Shown: positions 55,426 to 64,000 of the stretch, in pieces
Layout of the letters: the number at the start of each line of letters is the position of its first letter
How positions within the stretch are numbered: the first letter of the stretch is position 1
NCBI RefSeq assembly: GCF_963169125.1
Contig: NC_084795.1
Span: forward strand, 146,426,766 to 146,490,765
DNA: 64,000 bases
Source of the DNA: Humulus lupulus
Lineage: Eukaryota > Streptophyta > Magnoliopsida > Rosales > Cannabaceae
Reading direction: 5' to 3'
Position numbers and translations under genes: made by a program
Notes under the pieces: model-generated
The model's database searches: none
What the model saw: only the letters and a program-made list of their open reading frames with translations
Told to the model about the DNA's origin: nothing

Positions 55426-58400
55426 TGTAACGTCCTACGTTTTCGGGTACCTTTAAACGACTCGGGTCGGGATTTTTCCCCGGGTTAAGAATATTATTTT
55501 AAATAATATTATATTTTGTTTGTAAGTATTCCATGAGTTGTTGCTAACCAAAATATGAATTTTGTGATTTTAAAAGTCAAGATAAGACTTTCGGTCCTGG
55601 ACCGACACAAAAACCCTGATCGGGTAAAAATCTCAGAAAATAAAACGAAAAATCATGGCAATTATATTTTGGGCATAAAATACATTCATAAAAGTTAAAG
55701 TTTGGTAAAAAATAATAAACCTAAAAGAAAATGGAAATTTTAAGGCATTTTGTGGTAAATGCCTAATTTTGCCGAAATGGGGAATTTTATTCCATGAATG
55801 GACCTTAGGTTAAATTTTATTATGTGATTAATTAAATTAAATGTGAGAGACATTTAATTTAATTAATTAATGTTAAGTTTGGTGATTAAAACTTAATAAA
55901 AGTGAAAAATGTGTCAAAAGCCAATTTGGACTTTTTCTTCTTATGAAACCTTTATAAAAAAAAAATTATATATAACATAGATAAAATAAAGAGGGTGGCC
56001 GACCATGTGGTATTTTAGAGTGGTGTGAACCCAATATTATAAAGGTTAAATCCCATTTAATGAAGAAGTCAAGTGGGCAAGTGGGTAGAAAAGCACTTAA
56101 GTACTTTGTGATATTTTGAAGAGTTTTGTGAGCAATTCCCACACTAAGAACCGACCACTCTCCCTCTCTTATTCACTCATCTGATTTTTGAATACCTTTC
56201 AAAGTGTTCTCTCAATATTCAACCTCAAGAACACCAAGGAAAACTTGGAGGCTAAGTCTTGGTCTAGGAAGTATTTTTCCCTAAGGTAAAGTTCACTAAT
56301 CTAGGCTTTTGTAAAGTTTTAAGCATAGAGTTTCAAATAGCTAATTAAATATGTTGTTGGGGGAACTTGGTTAGGATTTTTGAAAGGTTTTGAAGGAGTC
56401 AAAGCTTATAGGAAGGTCCAAACCTTAAGCAAGAACACCAAAGAGGTAAAAAGTTTACTTTTGATGATTTTGTTGTAGGGTTTTTAGTTTTAAGCATTAT
56501 TTTGTATATCTAATGTTTAAAGTTTCTTGTTGGTGATGTAATAAGGTTATGGTAGTTGTTTAATAATTTTTATGATGCATGTGTATTGATTTTTGAAAAT
56601 GGGAACCAAAACCCCCAAGGGTTTTGTAGGATACCCTAAAACAAAACATGTTTTGAGCTGTGACTTCCAAGGGGTCAAGCAGCCACTGTATATTGGTTTT
56701 GTAAAATTAAATTGTACTGTGATGTTGTTGAGATTGAGTACATAAAATTGAGCTTTTGAAACACTAAAAAATGTTTAGAAATGAGTAAGTTATGCTATTT
56801 CAAAGTTTAGGTAAAAAAAACTGTTTTTTCGTATTCTTATTTTCGGAACCAAGTTTGGACAGCCACTGTATAGGGCAAATGAACTCAGTTTTTTCTAAAA
56901 TTTTGTGGACATATTTCTGGCATAACCTATTAGTCCACTGTAAAATTTGGTAATAAAATATTAAACGGTTTGAAAGTTATTAACTGTCAAAGTTTGGAAA
57001 AAAATAAGGACTTGAAAATAAGGTCATTTTTACCTCATTGTTGGAAAATGATTTCACCAATCAAAAATGCTCATTTTGACCTAAGATTTTACAAAGACCT
57101 AAATGGCATAACAAAAATGGAATTGGGAAATTTTGGTAACAATTGGGTAAGTAAATTTCAAGTTATTAAAAATGTGAAAAATAGGTTTTTCACACTTTGT
57201 GTAAAAATGAGATTTTGGAACATAAGGTAAAAAGTAAAATTTTGTTTATTTCAAGATATAAAATGGTAAGTCTTGAAAACATATTTTCACTAAAATTACC
57301 CCTTTGAGTTTAAATGAATTATTTTTATTAAAGAGTTTTTATTCTTTTTAAAAATAAGAGATTTAATTTATTAATAGTTAATAAATTAAGCGAGGGTTTA
57401 AAACCCTATATTTTGAGAAAATAATTAAATGAATTATTTTTCTAGTAAGTAAAATTGATTAATTGCTTTTGGAAAATTAATTAGTCAAGATGAGAAATTT
57501 ATAACGGTTTTCCTAATTAAGACAAATTAGGTAATTTTCTTAAAACGGTTTTTAGATATTAAAACTTTAAGAAAACTAAAAGGAAAATTTAAAGAGTTTA
57601 TTTTCTTTAAAAATAATTAAGGAATTTATTCGTATTTTCTGGATATAATACCGGCTAAAATCTTACATATTTTAACCGACTAGTCGAAAGTGCGAGTTAA
57701 TAGCGATACCTTGAAAGAATAAGATTTTTAGCAGGTTGTGGGGAAATACCATTGTGATACCCGAGCCTAGGTATCGAGACCTTAGGATAGGTCTCCCCGA
57801 GACTTAGGATTTAGTCTCGAATATTTTGTATGACTTTCCTTAATAGGTTTAAAACCAAATAAGGATTATAAATCCTTACAAATGACTTTTATTAAAATGA
57901 CCAAACTGCCCAAAATAATAATAATGAATTATGAGTGCCATAATTAATCCGAGTATACTGTATGGATAACTACAGTATTGGCTAAGCGTAATTGGACTGA
58001 ACGTTGGAGGGTGAAAACCTGCTGAGCGCTAAGGACTCCAAGTAAGTCAACTTATATTGTATGGCTGCAACATGAAATGATTATTGTCTTGTATGTTAGT
58101 ATAGGGATACATGCACATATATAGGCTGTCATAGAAAGTTGCTTAGAGACGTTAGTCTAGTGAGTGCTGATTTAGAAAATATGAACGGTAGATGTCCGTC
58201 ATATCCAAGACGATTGATCCCCGTCACACTACTTGATTTTATTTATGTCCGGTTCATTACCGCGACGGTGGCCATGAGATGAGGATAAGCTGGTTAAACC
58301 TAGGGGCCCTCATGCTTACTTAATCATTGGACGGTTAGAATCTGAGCAAGTGCTCTGATAAGTTATTCCCGGATAGCAGCCGTGAATATTGGCCATTCAG

Positions 58401-59358
58401 TGAGAGTGCCTAGAGATACTAGGGGTTGCCAAGATTGAGTGAGGCTGAACACCCTAGGGGCAACTGCTCACCAGCACCACTGATTAACATAGAAGTCTCC
58501 GTAAAACCGTGTAAATTGGATTACACTCTTGAATAAGTAGCGATACCCTAGGTAACACGATAGTTACCCTTGATGAGAATATTTATTGGCTAGATCTTAG
58601 TGTGGAGACTCGGTTTTCTTTTACAGATTAGCAATTATGTTGGAGGGCGCGTTACGCATGAATTGTTGGAAATTGTCGAGCGTTGGTCTCGAATTATGTT
58701 GTGATATAATATATCTGCTTGCTCTGGGATTTTCTGAGTGCAGGGATATAATTGTTGATAAGATATAGTTGTGATATAATATATCTGCTTGCTCTGGGAT
58801 TTTCTGAGTGCAGGGATATAATTGTTGATAAGAATTAGCTGTGATATAATATATCTGCTTGTTCTGGGATTTTTTCTGAGTGCAGGATTTTTATCTAGAT
58901 ATGAATTAAATTATCCTTGGTTATCAGGCATGACCATAAGTTTGCCAGGACGCTTTAGCGTTCTTGAAATTGATTGTGTGGGATCTGGATGGGTCCGGAT
59001 CCCTATTTCTCTATCTGCTTTGTTTGAAAGTTGATCTTACTAAGCGTTTTCGCTTACCTAGTTGTTTCATGTTGTAGGTAAGAACAAGGGCAAGGCAGAG
59101 CAGTGAGCGCTGGAGTCTTCCTTGCAAATGTACATGTGGACCGACCTTTTGGGAAGCCTTTTTGTTTTTGGAAATGTTGTGTAATTTTCCTAAACTAGGC
59201 TCACTCTAATCTTTATAAAACATGTTTGTAATTAAATGTTAAGTATGGCCATACGACTTTTTAAAAAGTTTTTTTTTCTATGGGTTTTTGAGACATTTTG
59301 TTAAATGAAAACATTTATATTTCCGCATTATCGAGTCTTAAAAATCCGGGTCGTTACA
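55426..59358 (+). mobile_element. Long LTR-like insertion J (3.9 kb)
   Basis: It runs TGTAACGTCCTACG to CCGGGTCGTTACA, 3933 bp, flanked by exact GCATA (55421-55425 and 59359-59363). The 7-bp terminal inverted words TGTAACG/CGTTACA are those of the Tekay-like LTR group. I find no internal LTR repeat, primer site or protein domain, so it is either an unusually long solo LTR or a non-coding element. Strand is inferred from similarity of its right end (TAGGTAAGAACAAGGGCAAGG at 59075-59095) with the plus-oriented LTRs F, D and G. Confidence 0.75.
58699..58890. repeat. 70-bp tandem repeat, about 2.7 units, in J
   Basis: Units start GTGATATAATATATCTGC at 58701, 58771 and 58841. The first two are almost identical. 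The third is partial and has two extra T. They lie near the right end of J. Confidence 0.92.
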
Positions 59359-61155
59359 GCATAGATCAAAGCTTTCTCCTGTACCTGTTTTCTTCCTTTT
59401 TCTTTGTGATTTTTTTGAGCCTAACTTGAGGATTCAAGCTTGGGAAGTAAGTCTTGAGAGCTTGGGAGTGTGTTCCACCATTGAAGAGCATCATAGTCTG
59501 AGCTTGAGGTAAGTTTCTAGCCATTAAATTCCCTGATTTGCTCTGTTTTAGCTCTTGTTTTTAGTTGGGATTTCTAGGTTGGATGATTGGTTTTGTTGGG
59601 AGTTTTTGGCTAAGGTTCTTATGGTTGTGATGCTTAGGGTATGTGGGGATGATTTTTGGGTTCATTTGGCACCAAAAATGAAGTTTGGAAGCATTGGAAT
59701 TGAGTTGGAATTGAATGAGTCGAAGGAAGAGGTTTCAGGGGAGAATCTGGCTGGGTGTAGCGCTACAGCGCCCACCAGAGGGTGCTATAGCGCTACCCAG
59801 TGCTCTGTTGGGCCGTTTGGGGTTCTAAGTATAGTGCTGGGGTGCCAGTGAGCAGTGCTGTAGTGCTGCTCTGTTCCTTCAGAATCCCGTTTTGAGTGTT
59901 TTTAAGGGTTTTTGGCTCGAGGTTTCAATCCTTAAGGCCCGGGATCGAATCTACTCACTGTGTGGGCATGTTCCGAGGTCCTGAGAGTGGAGTTTAGGTT
60001 AAGACCCTTTCATTGTTGATTTTTATTAATGGAGGTTATAATTGGTTATGATTAGGTAACCGCTAAGGAATCAAAAGGTCAATCGTTCTCAAGAGTCGTT
60101 CTTGTACTATTTCTCGCTCGAACCAGAGGTAAGAAAACTGCACCCTGTGTATATGAAATTCATGATCATTGTTGAGGCATGTTGGTTGATAAATGTGGAC
60201 ATTGATCGCATATTAAATGCTTAGCAGAGCTTGCTTACTTGTGTATGGCATTGATTAGTCAGGGACGGCACTGGTCGCATATTACTGACCTGAGAGTCAG
60301 AAACGACATAAGCGTCCTGAACGCAGGGCTGATTAAAGATTAGATCTAATCGATATCAGCATTGAATGATTCTAGAGCATTAATGCTGGACTGACCCTAA
60401 GGTCGATGAAACTTATAAGCGCTTGACTAGTCTAAGCTAGTTACTCGGAGCCAGGGCCTAAGGCCTAGGTGACTGCTTGTCACAAGGCTAGGGAGCGGAA
60501 TCCCACGGTTATGACTCTATGGTCATGCGATAGGTTATATTGGTGACCAGTTCATCGAGCACCTATCTTGATAAGCTAGTGAAAGGATCACTTATTTGTA
60601 AAGCCGCGGTGACCCTATCGTCACATGGCTAAAGGGAGCTGAACCCACTTTAGTGACTTTTCCAATTGTCATTCATCTGTTTTGGACTGAAAGTCCTGAA
60701 TGATTATTATGATCATTGTTGATATTATATTCATGCGTTACTGTGTTTTCTTCCTGGGCATTGGCTCATGGGTGCTATATGGTGCAGGTAAAGGGAAAGA
60801 AAATCTCTGGAGAGCTTAGGTGGTGCTGTGTACATATGCGGCCGCTTGACCACCACGGCCAAGGAGTTCTCAGAGGAACTAGGGGTTTACCCTATTTTTG
60901 CCGCTTAGGTTGGTGGGTTTGTAAATTTGAAACAGTAATGACCATTTTGAGTTGTAAATAACTTGTAAATGTTTTTATGGGCCCATGAACAATTTTATGC
61001 GTTAAATAAAATATATCCTTTCCTTTTGATTGGTTTTTCCACCGTAGCCTGTTAATAACACTAGAAGCACGTTTTTAACCAAAGGACTCGGGTAGCGAGT
61101 TAAATTTCTGGTTCACCGTTCACCGTAACTGTTCTGAGGTAACCAGAGCGTTACA

Positions 61156-61714
61156 ACTCTTGTGAGAGTTGGCTCTAGAATTTGGTAAGATAACGCCCCC
61201 AAAGCTTAGCATCCAGAAATGAGAAATCTCCTTCCTGGTTGTATGCCCAGCACTGGTATAACAACTCCTCCAGGGTGTTTGTTGCCTCGACAACATCCAG
61301 CTTCACCTTCTCGGCATCCTCCTTAGCTTTCTCTTCGAACTAAGACATTTTCTTTTTGAGCACATCGACTTCCTCAAGTTTCTTTTGGTCTCGGTGTTGG
61401 CTATCTTCAATGAGCTGTTCCTTGGCGATTCGCTCATTGTCTTGGGATGCCGCCAAGGCGGTCCTGACCTCATCACTTTGAGTTTAGTTCTAGGTGATGC
61501 CGTAGATTTGAGCTAAACAATACTACAAAAGAAAAATACATGGAAAGATTAGCGCGCGAAAATAAAAAAAAAGAATGTAGCAAGAAAGAGGATAATTCAT
61601 AGTCAGATTCATTCCCAAGGCTGATTCGAGGACGCTCCCTGGGGAATACTCCTCTATGGTCCTCAGGTCCTTGACGTTCACCTGGTTGGCATGACCCTGT
61701 TTGTTTTTATAGAT
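61156..61714 (-). pseudogene. Tat-A antisense gene, coiled-coil exon and upstream exon
   Basis: In minus direction an open, charged block near 61630-61714 (VNVKDLRTIEEYSPG) is followed by a probable intron with an acceptor near 61515-61525. A coiled-coil exon follows, with AASQDNERIAKEQLIE, HRDQKKLEEVDVLKKKM, a TAG, and EEKAKEDAEKVKLDVVEA. It ends near 61156 at solo LTR G. Its layout matches exons 3 and 4 of the Tat-B antisense gene. Several stops (TAA, TAG) make it inactive. Confidence 0.65.
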
Positions 61715-62391
61715 CAAATCAGAGATTATACGCAGTGGAACAACAATCAAAATTGTTAATTTAATCCCACAAGATTTCTAGATCTACTTCTTCACATGCA
61801 TATATATATATATTGAATCAAAGATATGAATAGAAAATTACCTCAAGTCTTTCCTTGCTGCTATCTTCTTGTATGGCAAAAATCCTTGAGATCTCACACC
61901 AAGATCTTCTAAAATGTTCTCAGCACACAAAGAACGAGTGTGGGGTCGCTATACAAAATAATAGGAAAAATCTATTTATCAGATATTCTCAACACATGAG
62001 ATCTGATAAAGTTTGGACCTAAGTTTGTGAAGAACACTGACCTATGCTTGTATCACTGTTCTCTTTCTCTCAGAGAGATTTCATGATATCTTTTCTATCC
62101 CTAAAAGTATCATTTTGATAAACTGATATCCTATATTTAATATATCCAATATATTAAAAATAAAATATTAGTTATTTTAAACAATTTGAAAATAACTAAT
62201 CAGTTATCAAATTATGTTTAAATAATAATATTTTAATCATATTACAATATCTCATTATTTACTTAATATTTAAATAACTAAAATTGTGGAACCAAGAAAC
62301 TACCAAGAGCCTCTTATGCATGTAGCACAGTGACTGTGCACTGTGCTACACGTGTACCACATGCCAGGGATGACATGTGATTTTTCCCAAT
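61715..62391 (-). mobile_element. Copia-type LTR fragment
   Basis: On the minus strand the stretch ends with TGTGGGATTAAATTAAC, TTGTTCCACTGCG and CTATAAAAACAAACA, typical of the U5 end of plant copia LTRs. It begins TTGGGAAAAATCACATG, probably a TGTTGGG start cut by the LINE tail. A TA microsatellite lies at 61800-61813. A short palindrome (GTAGCACAGTG / CACTGTGCTAC) lies at 62325-62349. No coding content. Confidence 0.55.
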
Positions 62392-62476
62392 TTGTTTTTT
62401 TGATCAAGAAATGAAAATTTTATTGATGAAACAAGCTGAAACAACCAAAAGGCCAGAGCAAAACACTCCCCCTCAA
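62392..62476 (-). other. LINE 3' untranslated end
   Basis: The minus strand runs from the stop codon to ATCAATAAAATTTTC (a polyadenylation signal), then GATCAAAAAAACAAA, a short A-rich tail. This fixes the LINE 3' end at about 62392. Confidence 0.65.
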
Positions 62477-63140
62477 TTACAAACTAGAGAAAAAATGGAT
62501 CATCAATTTCTCTCTAAAAGTCAGCTTTTTAGCTCTAAAACTAAGGCTAGAAACTCTAGCTTTAACTGATTCTTTAATTAGGTAATCTAAGTGATACACA
62601 TAATAACAGCTACTATCAAAACAACATTTATTTCTATTAAGCCAAAGATAGTAAACAGAAGCAGCCAAAGTAGCTGAAACTACCCGAGCCATGCAACCTT
62701 TCCTGGTATCATTCAGCCAGATGCTCCAATCTTCAAACTTTTCAGGCCAGATTGAATCTCCCAGCCAGACAGCAATAGCTTGAAGCACTCTCTTGGACAC
62801 TATACATTCAAAAAAGAGATAGGAGTGGCTTTCCAACTCAACCTCACAAACCGAACAAGACAGAGAAGTAATTGGTATGTGACAGTGATGCAACAAGTCC
62901 CTAGTGAGTAATTTCTGGTTGGTTACCTGCCAAAGTATGAACCTATGTTTGGGCACTGAAAGTTTGCACCAAATAGCCTTCATAATGATAATGGGAGTAC
63001 CAAGAATAGACAGTAAATACAATTTGTTCAGCTGGATTTTCCCCTGTATGACAGCTTCATTCAAGATCGAGTTAGACAGAGTTTTACTCATCTTAATCAA
63101 CTTTTTCCAGTACCAGCTGGAATCTTTATGCAACTCATAG
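62477..63140 (-). pseudogene. LINE zinc-binding RT C-terminal domain
   Basis: Open minus frame with WCKLSVPKHRFILWQ, RDLLHHCHIPITS, CSVCEVELESHSYLFFEC and LWLNRNKCCF. This is the zinc-binding domain that follows reverse transcriptase in plant L1-type LINEs (zf-RVT). The conserved C-x2-C and H/C residues are visible. It joins the upstream part through a frameshift near 63130-63140. It ends at 62477, the natural C-terminus. Confidence 0.87.
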
Positions 63141-64000
63141 TCTGGTCCCCTTTTAAATAGATACAATTTACCCATTTAACCCAAAGGAGGTCTTGCTTAG
63201 AAGAGATAGCCCAAATGTATCTTGCAAGATTGATTTTATTCCAGAGAGATCTCTCTTTAAAGCCTAAACCGCCATGAGTTTTAGGATCCCAAGAGGCTAG
63301 ATAAAACTTACTTCTGGTGCCTTTACCACCCCACAAAATATTCCTGCAGAGACAATCTATTTCCTTGATGACCTTTTAAGGCAAAAGAAAGATGCTCATC
63401 CAGTAATTCCTTATCCCCAATAAGACTGACTGGATAAGTTGCACACGACCAGCATAAGACAAATTTCTACTAGCCCAACCATGTAATCTTTGCCTTATTT
63501 TCGTAATAATGATATCACAGTCCATAGATTTCCATTTGGTAGGTCTCAACGGCATGCCAAGATAAACTAAAGGAAAAGTTCCTTCCGTCATTTTAGATAG
63601 ACTCAGCAGATAAGCCTTCTCAGAGTCTGAGATGCCTCCAAAATATATTCAGGACTTGGAATTGTTGATGTATAGACCAGATGCAGCTGAGAAGGTTTCA
63701 TATGACTTTTGAATAATCTGAATAGAACTAGCATGAGCTTTGCAAACAAGAAGTAAATCATCCACAAAGCAAAGGTTAATAATATTCAAAGATTTACATA
63801 AAGGGTGGAATGTGAATTTTTTATCCTTAGAAGCCCCATGAAGGGCTCGAGTAAGATATTCCATAACTAGAACAAAGAGTAAGGGAGAGATAAGATCACC
63901 TTGACGAAGCCCTTTACCTCCCTTAAAACTACCTTGGAGCTGACCATTCATGAGTATGCAATACGAGGAGCCTCTAAGATAGATCATAATCCACCTAATG
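63097..64000 (-). pseudogene. LINE-1-type reverse transcriptase, partial
   Basis: Minus frame, entering from beyond the window: KGLRQGDLISPLLFVLVMEYL, then the catalytic CFVDDLLLVC (FVDD), ASGLYINNSKS and a TGA. Then come FPLVYLGMPLRPTKW, LSYAGRVQLIQSVLL, a TAA, ILWGGKGTRSKFYLASW and THGGLGFKERSLWNKI. These are the palm, thumb and connection of plant L1 reverse transcriptase, all in one frame down to 63140. The endonuclease and fingers lie outside the window. Two stops and one frameshift inactivate it. Confidence 0.9.

Larger units (their letters stand above)
54827..61155 (+). mobile_element. Tekay-related solo LTR G, hosting J
   Basis: It consists of 54827-55425 and 59364-61155, about 2.39 kb. 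It starts TGTAATGCCCCG and ends CCAGAGCGTTACA. Flanking 5-mers are GCCCT and ACTCT, two transitions apart, so the duplication is likely decayed. Its AGCGCT palindromes (59758-59800) and the GTGCAGGTAAAGGGAAAG block (60782-60799) tie it to the Tekay-like LTR group. Confidence 0.82.
27125..61714 (+). mobile_element. Tat-A: old Tat-lineage gypsy element, heavily interrupted
   Basis: When the insertions at 28679-30625, 33253-46830, 47931-50325, 50718-53121 and 54827-61155 are skipped, the pieces read in order as gag, protease, RT, RNase H, second RNase H, integrase, and a minus-strand gene. Reading frames continue across each junction once the 5-bp duplications are allowed for. The dual RNase H and the downstream antisense gene are marks of the Tat lineage. 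Both LTRs are missing from the window. The left end joins H at 27125, and the right end meets a copia LTR fragment at 61715. It is related to Tat-B but clearly diverged and more decayed. Confidence 0.87.

Noticed and set aside
61523..61750. Complete small gene of 75 codons
   Set aside because: Its N-terminal codons come from a copia LTR end and its C-terminal part from an intron-like stretch. Only the middle belongs to the Tat-A antisense gene.
1..64000. Integrated pararetrovirus or other virus
   Set aside because: All pol regions show LTR-retrotransposon or LINE order. I saw no movement protein or virus coat protein.

Overview
This is a plant nuclear intergenic window, most likely from a large-genome eudicot. 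I cannot name the species. I found no host gene, tRNA, rRNA or CRISPR array. Almost every base can be assigned to LTR retrotransposons inserted inside one another, plus a LINE at the right edge. The plant assignment rests on the lineages present: a Tekay/Del-type chromovirus with a chromodomain, Tat-type Ty3/gypsy elements with two RNase H domains and an antisense gene, an Athila-type element with a tRNA-Asp primer site, Ty1/copia LTRs, and a plant L1-type LINE.

Layout. The oldest backbone is Tat-A (plus strand, 27125-61714). Its gag, protease, reverse transcriptase, RNase H, integrase and antisense gene are all visible but broken. Its left side is covered by a non-coding copia-like element H (minus strand, 20733-27124), which contains Tekay-like solo LTR E (22121-24248). 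H is interrupted on its left by an Athila-like element (minus strand, 1675-20732). One Athila LTR carries a Tekay element (3341-15328), and one LTR of that Tekay copy carries an Athila solo LTR (11548-13553). This gives five nesting levels. Further right, Tat-A gag is cut by solo LTR I (28679-30625). Its RNase H is cut by copia solo LTR K (33253-46830), which contains a nearly complete second Tat element, Tat-B (33620-45353). Its integrase is cut by solo LTRs F (47931-50325) and D (50718-53121). Its antisense gene is cut by solo LTR G (54827-61155), which holds a 3.9 kb LTR-like insertion J (55426-59358). A copia LTR fragment (61715-62391) and a LINE 3' half (62392-64000, minus strand) end the window. 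The left edge (1-1674) holds a Tekay LTR fragment next to a copia 3' end.

Exact 5-bp target duplications confirm many of these events: GGTAA, GTGGA, GTCAA, GGCCA, TGCGA, CATTC, AGAGT and GCATA. All coding regions are decayed. Most in-frame stops are one C-to-T change away from Gln or Arg codons (mainly CAG to TAG), as expected for methylated, silenced DNA.

Most interesting signals. (1) Short palindromes built on AGCGCT, CCGCGG or GATATATC occur as small clusters inside several LTR families that are otherwise different, in places with the same flanking words. (2) The Athila leader carries six palindromic repeats whose arms change in a compensating way. (3) Tat-B has a spliced antisense gene whose introns and phases can be read, with a candidate promoter. 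(4) The Tekay copy ends in an inverted LTR yet keeps a perfect target duplication. (5) Several LTR-into-LTR insertions fall close to TATA boxes.
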